NCBI RefSeq assembly: GCF_002368415.1
Contig: NZ_AP018290.1
Span: 9,849,717-9,913,716, forward strand
Origin: Calothrix sp. NIES-4105
Lineage (GTDB): Bacteria > Cyanobacteriota > Cyanobacteriia > Cyanobacteriales > Nostocaceae
DNA: 64,000 bases
Direction of reading: 5' to 3'
Shown here: in pieces, positions 6,988-15,906 of the stretch
How positions within the stretch are numbered: the first letter of the stretch is position 1
How the letters are laid out: each line of letters starts with the position of its first letter
Notes under the pieces: generated by a model
The model's database searches: none
What the model was told of the DNA's origin: nothing
Seen by the model: only the letters and a program-made list of their open reading frames with translations
Program-made: the position numbers and the translations under genes

Positions 6988-9534
6988 GTGGTTGGAATTG
7001 TCATTGTTTCTCACAGCAAGCAACTCGCTCTTGGTGTGCTGGAACTAGCAGCACAGATGGTTCAAGGTCAAGTTCCCCTGGCAGTTGCTGGTGGAATAGA
7101 CGATGCTGAAAACCCGCTTGGTACAGATGTCATGCAAGTGCATCAAGCCATCGAAACTGTTTACAGCGATGCAGGTGTTATTATCCTAATGGATATAGGC
7201 AGCGCTCTAATGAGTGCGGAAATGGCGCTAGAATTTTTATCACCAGAGCAGCGCAATAACATCCGTCTTTGTGAAGCTCCACTTGTCGAAGGCGCCATTG
7301 CTGCTGTTGTTTGTGCTTCCTCTGGTGGTAGCATCGAACAAGTTCTTACCGAAGCGCGCGGTGCTTTGGCAGCAAAAGCCTCACAGTTAGGTATAAATCT
7401 ATCTGTAACACCACCAGAACATATCGAAGAACCCTCAGAAGCATACTCTAAACAAGAATATACCAAAGAGATACACATAGCAGTCAGTAACCGTATGGGG
7501 CTACATGCCCGTCCTGCTGCCCAATTCGTCGCTACATCGTCACGCTTTGAAGCACAAATAAAAGTTAAAAATCTAACTAAAAATACCGGATACGTGCGCG
7601 CGGATAGTATTAACCAAGTAGCAATGCTAGGGGTACGTCATGGGCACTCCCTTTCCATTTCTGCCACAGGTGTCGATGCTGATGCGGCAATAGCTGCTTT
7701 ACAAGCTTTGGTAGAAAATAACTTTGGTGAAGTTGATGCTCCAATTCAGGAGTCACAAATTCACGCGACACCTGATGAAACATTTATATCAACAGCGGCG
7801 CCAACACTTCGAGGTATTCCCGCATCACCGGGTGTTGCTATTGCTCCTAGTCTTCGTTATGCAATGGCGCCTTTAGTGCGGCATCAACTTCCAAATGTTC
7901 AGTCACAGCAATATTATATAGATAACCCAGATAGAGAATGGGAATTTTTACAAAAAGCTCTTAATGACGCAGCGACTGAAATTGAAGTACTACTATCCCA
8001 AACATCAACCCAAATAGGTGATGCAGAAGCGGCAATATTCGACGCGCACTTATTATTTTTAAACGACCCAGTTATTTTAGAAGTGCTGCAACATTATATA
8101 TATGTCCGACGTATTAATGCTGCCTCTTCATGGCAAGCTGTAGTTGAAGAACTGACAAATCAATATCGTACTCATTTTGATTCTTACCTACGCTCGCGCG
8201 CTGCTGACGTTATAGATGTCGGACAACGGGTATTAAGATTATTACTTGGTACAGCAGCAGCACATCTTAATTTGACTCAACCATCAATTTTAATTGCCAC
8301 TGACCTTACACCTTCAGATACCGCTCAGTTAGATACAAGCAAAGTATTAGGTATTTGTACGACAGCGGGAAGTGCTACATCGCACACTGCTATTATTGCG
8401 CGTAGTTTAGGAATTCCAGCAGTTGTAGGTGTTCCCGAAGGTATATTGAGAGTTGCGGATGGTACAACTGTTGCACTCAACGGTGGTACAGGAAACGTAT
8501 GGGTAGAACCAAGTGTAGATATTATTACTGCTATTGAAGCACAGCGCTCCGCATGGCAAACGAGCGAGCAAAGAGCTTTTCGGAACGCTCATAAAAATGC
8601 CATAACTACCGACGGGCGCCGGATGGTTGTGTATGCCAATATTGGAGGAGTCGCAGATGCTCAAGTCGCAATGAGCATGGGAGCAGAAGGTGTTGGGTTA
8701 CTGCGTACAGAATTTTTGTATCTCGACCGTAAAACACCACCTAGCGAAGAAGAACAGTTAAAGGTTTACCAAGGTATCACTCAGGTATTAGAGTCACGTC
8801 CTTTAATAATTCGTACCTTCGATATTGGAGGTGATAAGCCAGTACCATATTTAAATTTACCATCAGAAAACAACCCATTTTTAGGATGGCGGGGAATTAG
8901 ATTTTGTTTAGATAGAACAGAATTATTTAAAACGCAATTACGCGCGATTTTAAGGGCAAGTGCAGAAGGTAATATAAAAGTAATGTTTCCAATGATAGCT
9001 ACCGTTGGAGAACTCAAAGCTGCAAAAGCTATTTTAATGGAAGTGCAAGAAGAACTGCGACAAAAGCAAATTAGCTTCAATGATAAAATTAAAGTCGGGA
9101 TAATGATAGAAGTACCATCAGCAGTAGCAATAGCTGACCAACTGGCGCCTCAAGTCGATTTTTTCAGCATTGGTACCAATGACCTGAGTCAATATGTAAT
9201 GGCGTGCGACCGTACCAACCCACAAGTAGCAAGTTTAGCTGATGCACTCCACCCAGCAGTACTAAGAATGGTACAGCAAGCAGTAAAAGCAGCGCACAAA
9301 GCTGGAATAGTTGTTAGTTTATGTGGTGAGCTTGGGTCAGACCCACTTGCCACACCTATATTAATTGGATTAGGACTTGATGATGTAAGCTTGAATCCTC
9401 AAGCTATTCCTCGCTGTAAAAAAGCAATTACTCAATTGAGTTTTATTGAAGCAGAAACTATTGCTTCGGAAGCACTTAAACAAGAATCTGCAGCAAAAGT
9501 CCGCGAATTACTCAGAACTTTTAAATATTCTTAA
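6988..9534 (+). CDS. dhaM: DhaM-HPr-Enzyme I fusion phosphotransferase
   Basis: This single 848-residue chain carries the whole phosphorelay from PEP to DhaL. In order, the domains are an EIIA-Dha (mannose EIIA-like) domain with His9 in VIVSHSKQLALG, an HPr domain (about 162-250) with His173 in NRMGLHARPAAQF, and an Enzyme I domain (about 270-848). Enzyme I has its phospho-histidine in GSATSHTAIIAR (His466), the PEP-binding GLLRTEFLYLDR and SIGTNDLSQY motifs, and the catalytic cysteine in SLCGELGSDP. The start is GTG 6988, with GGAG about 15 bases upstream. Cyanobacteria generally lack sugar PTS systems, so this self-contained relay is consistent with a dedicated Dha kinase. No EIIB or EIIC gene is nearby. 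Confidence 0.95.
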   Translation: MVGIVIVSHSKQLALGVLELAAQMVQGQVPLAVAGGIDDAENPLGTDVMQVHQAIETVYSDAGVIILMDIGSALMSAEMALEFLSPEQRNNIRLCEAPLVEGAIAAVVCASSGGSIEQVLTEARGALAAKASQLGINLSVTPPEHIEEPSEAYSKQEYTKEIHIAVSNRMGLHARPAAQFVATSSRFEAQIKVKNLTKNTGYVRADSINQVAMLGVRHGHSLSISATGVDADAAIAALQALVENNFGEVDAPIQESQIHATPDETFISTAAPTLRGIPASPGVAIAPSLRYAMAPLVRHQLPNVQSQQYYIDNPDREWEFLQKALNDAATEIEVLLSQTSTQIGDAEAAIFDAHLLFLNDPVILEVLQHYIYVRRINAASSWQAVVEELTNQYRTHFDSYLRSRAADVIDVGQRVLRLLLGTAAAHLNLTQPSILIATDLTPSDTAQLDTSKVLGICTTAGSATSHTAIIARSLGIPAVVGVPEGILRVADGTTVALNGGTGNVWVEPSVDIITAIEAQRSAWQTSEQRAFRNAHKNAITTDGRRMVVYANIGGVADAQVAMSMGAEGVGLLRTEFLYLDRKTPPSEEEQLKVYQGITQVLESRPLIIRTFDIGGDKPVPYLNLPSENNPFLGWRGIRFCLDRTELFKTQLRAILRASAEGNIKVMFPMIATVGELKAAKAILMEVQEELRQKQISFNDKIKVGIMIEVPSAVAIADQLAPQVDFFSIGTNDLSQYVMACDRTNPQVASLADALHPAVLRMVQQAVKAAHKAGIVVSLCGELGSDPLATPILIGLGLDDVSLNPQAIPRCKKAITQLSFIEAETIASEALKQESAAKVRELLRTFKYS

Positions 9535-9544
9535 AAAGCAAGCC

Positions 9545-9660
9545 TTGTGGCACAGGCATCCTTGCCTGTGCAGTGACGTTATTATTTTTACCACAGAGGC
9601 GCAGAGAACACAGAGAGAAGAGAGATGAACCACAAAGGCACAAAGAACACAAAGGAAGAG
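9545..9660. repeat. composite dispersed repeat
   Basis: The GTGGCACAGGCATCC / GCCTGTGC hairpin is followed by a purine-rich 'accacagaggcgcagag...' segment and an 'accacaaaggcacaaag...' segment. The same three blocks recur in the same order at about 34566-34685 with small insertions, and parts recur at 12440-12570, 24665, 29810 and 36040. No coding signal is seen up to the next gene at 9762. Confidence 0.65.
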
Positions 9661-9761
9661 TTATTAAAATATAAACCCTCAAAATATTTTTACAAAAAAA
9701 ATCCGGGGTTAGTTAATTTAGACAAAAATATATCAGGAAAAAATAATGCCCCTAGTTAGCA

Positions 9762-10133
9762 ATGTCGATGAATTTAGAGTTTTCTAAAGACTTGACTCTA
9801 ATTACAGTCAAAGTAGATACCAATAATGGTATTATAACCAACACACTTGAAAAAATGCTAGATTCTCCAAAAGATATATTGGCAGATTATCTCGGTACTT
9901 ATTATTCTGCTGAATTAGAGTCCGACTTTAAAATAAATCTAGTAGATAATAAATTATATTATAAGAGCAAAGGCTATCCACCATCTCCATTGCTTAGTTT
10001 TGGGCAAAACCTATTTCTTATATATCTTACACATGTAGATAAATTTGAATTTGTGCAAGATAGAGAAAATAGAGTAATCGGTTTATATCGTTGTTGTGAC
10101 AGGGTACGAAAACTCTATTTTAGCAAACAGTAA
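9762..10133 (+). CDS. small protein resembling the C-terminal domain of serine-hydrolase (beta-lactamase-like) proteins
   Basis: Residues 38-123 read like the beta-barrel domain that follows class C beta-lactamase/peptidase S12 domains. The pattern is LADYLGTYYSAEL, then INLVDNKLYY, then FEFVQDRENRVIGL...RVRKLYFSK. No catalytic SxxK or YxN motif is present, so this is either a stand-alone barrel or the surviving tail of a larger enzyme gene. An in-frame stop three codons before the ATG means the N-terminal part is not simply missed. The gene is AT-rich with no GGCGCC and lies next to repeats, which favours a remnant. The family call is by pattern only. Confidence 0.45.
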   Translation: MSMNLEFSKDLTLITVKVDTNNGIITNTLEKMLDSPKDILADYLGTYYSAELESDFKINLVDNKLYYKSKGYPPSPLLSFGQNLFLIYLTHVDKFEFVQDRENRVIGLYRCCDRVRKLYFSKQ

Positions 10134-10401
10134 CAAGCCTATTGGAGGAATTTGTATGGTTGTGTTACAAAAATGACAAGTTTAAGGTGAATTACACTCA
10201 TACTGCAACAAGTAGTACATAACGCAAATTTCTTTTCTTTAAGATGGGCGGGCAAGGATGCCCACTCTACAAGAGAATTGATATAAATACATATATATAA
10301 ATGCCTGTAGTGTAGCTCGCTTCAATGGAAAGTAGTGTATATTAGAAAAAGTATATTAAGTATACCTTTTTTAACCTAAAGAATGTAATGCTCTAATCTC
10401 T

Positions 10402-10662
10402 ATGCGATTCGAGTTTGACGAGCGAAAAAGTGCTTCAAATAAAGTCAAACATGGTATTGATTTTGTTGAGGCGCAAGAACTATGGTTTGATACAAATCGA
10501 GTAGAAGTTGCTGCTCGTAATGTTGATGAGCCAAGGTTCCTTGTGATAGGACAAATAAATGCAAAGTACTGGGCTGCTGTGATCACGTATAGAGAGGAGC
10601 GGGTGCGAATTATATCAGTAAGGCGAGCAAGAGATGAGGAGATACAAATATATGAAAGCTGA
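10402..10662 (+). CDS. brnT: BrnT-family toxin (type II toxin-antitoxin)
   Basis: The 86-residue protein is a RelE-fold RNase toxin of the BrnT family. Its diagnostic features are FEFDERKSASNKVKHGIDFVEAQ at the N-terminus, the central 'R.LVIGQ' strand and the C-terminal IISVRRARDEE (basic active-site region). BrnT cleaves RNA and arrests growth until bound by BrnA. The downstream antitoxin gene overlaps its end by 11 bp, so the two are translated together. No promoter elements could be assigned with confidence in the 270 bp upstream, which also carry a degenerate 'gggcgggcaaggatgcccac' hairpin. Confidence 0.9.
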   Translation: MRFEFDERKSASNKVKHGIDFVEAQELWFDTNRVEVAARNVDEPRFLVIGQINAKYWAAVITYREERVRIISVRRARDEEIQIYES

Positions 10663-10876
10663 AGAATTTGATGAAAAATTTGATTCTGGTGAGGATATAA
10701 CTCCTTATTTAGACATGAACACAATTCGTCGTCCTGGTTATGAGCAACGACGGGTAAATGTTGATTTTCCTGCATGGGTTATTGAGGCACTTGACCGGGA
10801 AGCCGCGCGAATTGGTGTAACTCGACAATCAATAATAAAAGTATGGATTGCCGAGCGGCTGGAACAGCATAGCTAA
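10652..10876 (+). CDS. brnA: BrnA-family antitoxin
   Basis: This 74-residue antitoxin has an acidic N-terminus (MKAEEFDEKFDSGEDITPYLD) followed by a ribbon-helix-helix DNA-binding part (RRVNVDFPAWVIEALDREAARIGV, then TRQSIIKVWIAERL). BrnA neutralises BrnT and represses the operon. I prefer ATG 10652 over the upstream ATG at 10634, because the GAGGAG Shine-Dalgarno (10636-10641) then lies at a normal distance and the protein begins like other BrnA proteins. It overlaps brnT by 11 bp. Confidence 0.85.
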   Translation: MKAEEFDEKFDSGEDITPYLDMNTIRRPGYEQRRVNVDFPAWVIEALDREAARIGVTRQSIIKVWIAERLEQHS

Positions 10877-10991
10877 ATTTAATGCTGTGTTTTTACCTAA
10901 GAGTTGATTTATAAACTAAACAATAATGTTGGTGTTGGGTTCATGGGCGCCTCCACCCAACCTACATAATTACTCAGCACGAGCGCACTCT

Positions 10992-11210
10992 CTACTCAGC
11001 ACTGTTACTAGGTACTACAGTCCAACCGGCTTTTAATAACTTTTGGAAAGTTGCCAAACCTTTGGAACTGCCTGGTAATGCATGGTCAGGCGCCGCAAAT
11101 TGTGGAAATGCTGTATATGGGCGCCATCCTTGCTGTGTTTCGGTTTGCAAATGCAATATTTTTTCGCTATCTTCACCATCTCTTGATAACCAGCACATAC
11201 GTCCTTGCAT
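10992..11210 (-). CDS. conserved small hypothetical protein
   Basis: This is a 72-residue soluble protein, opening MQGRMCWLSRDGEDSEKILHL and ending in GWTVVPSNSAE. A strong AAGGAG ribosome binding site stands just before its ATG, which fixes the start. Two GGCGCC sites and host-like codon use suggest an old resident gene. The sequence looks like a small protein conserved in filamentous cyanobacteria, but I cannot name a function. It shows no metal-binding or membrane motif. Confidence 0.65.
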   Translation of the reverse strand: MQGRMCWLSRDGEDSEKILHLQTETQQGWRPYTAFPQFAAPDHALPGSSKGLATFQKLLKAGWTVVPSNSAE

Positions 11211-11392
11211 GGCAAACTCCTTGATATGAATTTAACGCAGAATTTGGAATTTAATTGAAATTTAAACACCAATGATGAACTGAAGAGTTAGATGAGTAAT
11301 CTATGAATGTTCATATGATATTATCTATAATTTAGGTATATGTGTGTAGTTACAATTACGTTTTGAAAGTTTGAAAATTAAGAAATTCTAAT

Positions 11393-11430
11393 AAAAAGAA
11401 ACCCGACGACTTTTACGCACGTTGGGTTTA
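11393..11430 (-). terminator. intrinsic terminator of the TPR lipoprotein gene
   Basis: Read on the minus strand, AACCCAACG (11428-11420) pairs with CGTCGGGTT (11408-11400), including one G-T pair, and is followed by TCTTTTTAT. It lies 19 bp after the stop of the gene at 11447-12292. Confidence 0.7.
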
Positions 11431-11446
11431 TAGATATAGCAATAAT

Positions 11447-12292
11447 TTACTTTCTAAGTTGGTTTAAAGTATTAGTAATTTGTTGAGCAAGTTGTTGTGA
11501 ACCTTGCTGTTGAAATAAGTCTGCCGCACGCTGTAAATCAGCAATGGCGCCTTGTCTATCTCCAGATGCTGCGCGCGCATTTCCTCTATTATTATATGCT
11601 GCGGCAAAATTTGGATTTATACGAATCGCTTCATCGTAGTCAGCTATGGCGCCGTTTGTATCACCTTGGGCTGCACGAGCGTTCCCGCGATTGTTATAAG
11701 CTACTGAGTATTGAGGATTAAGTTCAATAGCTCTATTATAATCGGCGAGAGCATTGTTTCTATCTCCTAATGCTGCACGCGCGTTACCTCGGTTGTTATA
11801 GGCATCGGCATAATTGGGATTGATACGAATTGCTTCGTTGTAATCTGAAATTGCAGCGTTATTATCACCCAGTACTGCACGAACATTACCTCGGTAGTTA
11901 TATGCTTGAGCATCGTTCGGGTTAATTTCCAGCGCTTGGTTGTAATCTGATATGGCGCCTTGTCTATCACCCGAATCAAACTTTGCTAAACCACGACTAT
12001 TATATGCGGCGCCGTATTTGGGATTGAGTTTAATTGCTTGACTGTAAGCTGCTATGGCGCCGCGTAAGTCACCTTTGCTTTGGCGTTGTTGTCCGATAGC
12101 AAAGAAATCAGCAGGTTTGGTTGGCTTGAGCGGTGTATTTTTTGGTGAAGCAACTCCAATTTCTGTTACTAACACATCGTTATTTGGTTGGCTACAAGAA
12201 GCGATTGTAGTAGCAACTAATCCTGTTAGGATAACTACAATAACTGTTTTGCTTGCCCTTGATGACTTTCGTTTAAACAACCACAAGTTCAT
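11447..12292 (-). CDS. TPR-repeat lipoprotein
   Basis: The protein (281 aa) starts with a basic stretch and a hydrophobic segment (about 17-31) ending in the lipobox TIASC, so it is predicted to be a membrane-anchored lipoprotein. A short linker is followed by six tetratricopeptide repeats of 34 residues (about 60-265) with the repeated pattern 'GD..GAI.DYN.AI.INP.YA.AYNNRGNARA'. TPR arrays hold protein partners together; no enzymatic domain is present. The near-identity of the internal repeats and five GGCGCC sites falling at equivalent positions in them show that the array grew by unit duplication. Confidence 0.8.
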   Translation of the reverse strand: MNLWLFKRKSSRASKTVIVVILTGLVATTIASCSQPNNDVLVTEIGVASPKNTPLKPTKPADFFAIGQQRQSKGDLRGAIAAYSQAIKLNPKYGAAYNSRGLAKFDSGDRQGAISDYNQALEINPNDAQAYNYRGNVRAVLGDNNAAISDYNEAIRINPNYADAYNNRGNARAALGDRNNALADYNRAIELNPQYSVAYNNRGNARAAQGDTNGAIADYDEAIRINPNFAAAYNNRGNARAASGDRQGAIADLQRAADLFQQQGSQQLAQQITNTLNQLRK

Positions 12293-12414
12293 ATATTGGT
12301 ATACAAAGAGTTAATGCCCCCAACCCCCCTTAGTAAGCGGGACTTCAGTCCCCTTCTTGTTGCCTGCTTATTAAAGAGGGCTTTAATACCCCCTCTTGTT
12401 CCCCCCTTATCAAG

Positions 12415-12604
12415 CTACCGTGTACACACAAGTTTCTAAAACTTACTTCTCTTCTCTTTCTTTTCTTTCTTTGTGTCCTTTGTGACCTTTGTGGTTCATT
12501 AAAAAAGGAAAAACCACATAATCCGGAGGATTTCCCGCTTTCTTAGACACAAAGGGCACAAAGGGAATACAATTCCAGATTATAGAGATGTGTGTACACG
12601 GTAG
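12415..12604. mobile_element. 190-bp MITE with 16-bp terminal inverted repeats and 10-bp target duplication
   Basis: The ends CTACCGTGTACACACA (12415-12430) and TGTGTGTACACGGTAG (12589-12604) are perfect inverted complements. They are flanked on both sides by the identical 10-mer CCTTATCAAG (12405-12414 and 12605-12614). Joining the flanks restores a continuous ccccccttatcaagggggct repeat, showing that this is an insertion. Inside, CTTTGTGTCCTTTGTG and CACAAAGGGCACAAAG form a second near-perfect inverted pair. No coding sequence is present, so the element must be moved by a transposase from elsewhere. The rest of the 12293-12798 gap holds C/G-rich dispersed repeats and AT-rich DNA. Confidence 0.85.
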
Positions 12605-12798
12605 CCTTATCAAGGGGGCTAGGGGGGATCTAAGAGAGGCTAAAAATATCAAGTATAAATGCTTAGTACTTTCGATATTAATATTGATCCTAGAGACATC
12701 ATCGAATTTTAATACTGTTTAGGTTTATTTTAAATAAATATACTATAAATATTTAAACAATTTTTTTTTATTTCTGAGTGTTTATTTTTACAATCCTA

Positions 12799-13725
12799 TT
12801 AAAAATCATCTTCATTTTTTTGAGGAGTCAGTTTCAAACTAGCAGTTTTTTCAATATCAACATTTAATTGTTCAAGATTTTCCCCTAAACCTTTTTGTAT
12901 ATCTTTTGTCAAAGTTACAGGAAAATCTATATCTATACCTTGTTCCACTAGCTTAACAAGTTCACCAAGAGCAACTTTAACTGTTGTGCGTTCGTAGCTG
13001 GTTAACTTAAACTCTGAAGTTTCAGTTATATTTTGCGCTTGCATTGCCTTTTTGATACGTTCTTGCAAATGCTCATACTCTGAATTCAAAATTTTATACT
13101 GGTCTTCAATTTGTTTGTATCTTTTTGTTAGAGATACAATGTCATCTGTCTCAGGGTCAGGATTTACTTCTTCTTTTAATTCTAATAATGCTTGGTGAAC
13201 CTGAGCGAGATAAATACAATCAAGGATAGCGTACTCTATTTGGTCTTCGCTTAAAGGGCGCCTTCCCCAGTCGCTAGTTTGCTGCTGCTTATCAATATCA
13301 TCAAAATGACAAAGTTCACTTGCTAACGTTTGTAGTTTATAATCCTGTAACGGCAAAATATGGTAAGGAATTTTTTTTGCCATTTCTAGCGTGCAGGTGA
13401 TATTCTTGGCTTTTTTACTACCGCCAAGATATTTTAGGTCAAAGCTGGCATTATGAAATACTTTTTCAATATCAGGATTTATAATGATGGTATTAATAAA
13501 ATCTTTTACTACATCAGGTTGTTCGAGTACGTCCAAAATAAATATTCTCTTGCCACTCATATCCTCAGCGTCATCAAGAACTTGAATGAGCGATAATTTC
13601 GGAGTTTTGGTTCTAAAATCCGCAACTTCTGTGTCTAACCACAGTGTTTCTTTTTTAGTGCATTCTGTAATAAATTTACGAATTTCAGAGAGAGAATCTA
13701 AGTATGGCATTTGAATTATGTCCAA
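12799..13725 (-). CDS. RNase D-like 3'-5' exonuclease (DEDDy family)
   Basis: The N-terminal 185 residues form a DEDD exonuclease domain. LWLDTEVADF (about 29-38) supplies the Asp/Glu pair of motif Exo I, NASFDLKYL (about 92-100) supplies Exo II, and EYAILDCIYLAQVH (about 160-173) supplies the Tyr and Asp of Exo III. QQTSDWGRRPLSEDQ precedes Exo III, as in RNase D relatives. Residues from about 190 form a predicted coiled coil ending in a charged tail, where canonical RNase D would carry HRDC domains. It probably trims RNA or DNA 3' ends. A second DEDDy exonuclease gene lies at 40863-41489. Confidence 0.8.
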   Translation of the reverse strand: MDIIQMPYLDSLSEIRKFITECTKKETLWLDTEVADFRTKTPKLSLIQVLDDAEDMSGKRIFILDVLEQPDVVKDFINTIIINPDIEKVFHNASFDLKYLGGSKKAKNITCTLEMAKKIPYHILPLQDYKLQTLASELCHFDDIDKQQQTSDWGRRPLSEDQIEYAILDCIYLAQVHQALLELKEEVNPDPETDDIVSLTKRYKQIEDQYKILNSEYEHLQERIKKAMQAQNITETSEFKLTSYERTTVKVALGELVKLVEQGIDIDFPVTLTKDIQKGLGENLEQLNVDIEKTASLKLTPQKNEDDF

Positions 13726-13810
13726 TAGTAGATAGATTTACTAAAAAATTAGAGTGATATTAGACAAAGATTAAATCTTTCTTAACATCCTGCAAATATC
13801 GACTTAAATC

Positions 13811-15518
13811 ATGCGTTACTTTGTTTTAGCCACCGACTATGATGGCACGTTAGCAACCGATGGTCACGTTAACGATGCTACTTTAGATGCGCTTAAGCGT
13901 CTACGCACTTCGGGTAGAAGATTGGTTTTAGTAACGGGTAGAGAACTTGATGATTTGCAGCGCGAATTTCCACATCTTGATTTATTTGATTATGCTGTGG
14001 TAGAAAATGGTGCTGTAATCTATTGTCCTGCTACACGTACTGTAAAGTTACTGGGTGAGGCGCCACCAGAGGGGTTTGTTCAAGCATTACGGGCGAAAAA
14101 TGTTGACCCACTATCTGCAGGCAAGGTTATTGTTGCAACTTGGCACCCAAATGAAGATAAAGTCCTCGAAACTATCCGCGAATTAGGGTTAGAGTTACAA
14201 GTTATTTTTAATAAAGGCGCCGCTCCGGGTGTTGCCAAGCGGTATCAATAAAGCAGCAGGACTGAAAGCAGCATTAGAAGAGATGAAAGTTTCACCACAC
14301 AACGTTGTTGCAGTGGGTGACGCAGAAAATGACCACGCTTTCATGAATATATCCGAATGTTCGGTAGCTGTTGCTAATGCTTTACCTTCTTTGAAGGACA
14401 GGGTTGACTTTGTTACTGAAGGTAGTCGCGGTGATGGTGTAATTGAATTAATCGATAAATTGATTGCTTCTGATTTGTCAGAGCTTGATGAGAAATTAAA
14501 GCGTGAAAATATACACGTCGGCAAAGCTGAAGATGATGTGGAAATCAGCATTAAACCCTATGGTACTAGTGCATTATTAGCTGGGACATCAGGTGGTGGT
14601 AAGTCAACGCTAGCAACGGGTATTATAGAACGTATTGCCGAAGCTGGATATCAATTTTGTATTATTGACCCTGAAGGTGATTATGAAAACTTTGATGGTG
14701 CAGTAATTTTGGGTGATGCAGACCGGGCGCCAAGTATTGATGAAATTCAGAGTATATTAGAACAGCCTAATCAAAATTTGATTATTAATTTATTAGGTGT
14801 TGGTTTGCACGACAGACCAAAATTCTTCGCTGAACTTTTACCAGCTTTACTTGAATTAAGAAGTCGTACTGGGCGCCCGCATTGGATTATTGTAGATGAA
14901 GCACATCATTTACTACCAGCATCATTAAATACTGCTGCCTTCACACTACCGCAACAGCTAAATGGGTTGATGATGATAACCGTTCATCCAGACCATGTTG
15001 CACCTGCGGCAGTATCTTTAGTAAATACATTACTTACAGTTGGTCAGGCGCCTGAGAATAATATCAAGCTATTTTGCGAAACCGTTGGTGACAAAGTACC
15101 TGAACTTTCACCCCAAAAACTTGAAAAAGGTCAAGCACTTATTTGGTACCGTGGTGGTACACCGCAGCGCTTCCACTTTACCCCTGGACATACTGAACGT
15201 CGGCGCCATGTACGTAAATATGCTGAAGGACAATTAGGAGAAGATAAGAGTTTTTACTTTAAAGGCAAAGAAGGTAAATTAAATTTGCGCGCGCAAAACC
15301 TGATTTTATTTACCCAAATAGCCGAAGGTGTAGATGATGATACTTGGTTATATCATTTACATGAAGGTGATTACTCGCAATGGTTCCGCGAAGCTATTAA
15401 AGATAATAGTTTAGCTGAAGAAGTTGAAGAAATCGAAAAAAATGCTAATGGTTCAGCGTCCGATAGTCGTCAAGCAATAAAAGCTGCAATTGAAGAACGT
15501 TATACATTGCCTGCTTAA
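13811..15518 (+). pseudogene. HAD-IIB phosphatase / HerA-like ATPase fusion gene, frameshifted
   Basis: Two overlapping frames together encode one protein of about 570 aa. The first (13811-14251) gives the N-terminal half of a HAD-IIB phosphatase: DYDGTLATD with the nucleophile and acid aspartates, and VLVTGR. The second (14229-15518) continues with LPSGINKAAGLKAAL and VAVGDAENDHAF (HAD motifs III/IV), then an ATPase with Walker A GTSGGGKST and Walker B WIIVDEAH, as in HerA/DUF87 proteins. The family join would read NKGA..VLPSGINKA. It is broken by one extra base in the CCGGG at about 14225-14229, two codons after a GGCGCC. The frames are otherwise intact, so this is either a recent mutation, a programmed shift or a sequencing error. 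Confidence 0.75.
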
Positions 15519-15525
15519 AACTTAT

Positions 15526-15591
15526 CTTGTGGAACAGGCATCCTTGCCTGTACCATCATATTCTGCAGGCTTTCTATGCCTGCTCCACAAG
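15526..15591. repeat. 66-bp inverted repeat (CTTGTGGAACAGGCAT family)
   Basis: CTTGTGGAACAGGCAT (15526-15541) pairs with ATGCCTGCTCCACAAG (15576-15591) with one mismatch. It may serve as a terminator of the preceding gene. Partial relatives occur at 9545, 24665 and 36042. The rest of the gap to 15906 is AT-rich; apart from a GGCGCC close to the next gene, I see nothing in it. Confidence 0.7.
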
Positions 15592-15906
15592 AGATTGCAA
15601 ATTTGAACTCAGCACTAAAATACTACTTTAAGTTAATTTGAGTGACACTAAAATTTCTGTCATAACAAATGTACTTAAGTATTAATGTTTTATAAAATAA
15701 TTTATTACTAACTTAAACATCAAATATCCGAGCTATCCAAAATTATGCCCAGGTGCTGCACTCCAAAACTGCTTATTTACTCCGAACTACCCACTCAAAC
15801 AGGTGCCTTCAACTTCTTTGCTCTAGTTAAATTAATAGATAATATAATAGTACATAGGTTTGCACAAATATTAAATCGTTGGCGCCGTTACTCGGAGTGA
15901 GATTTT

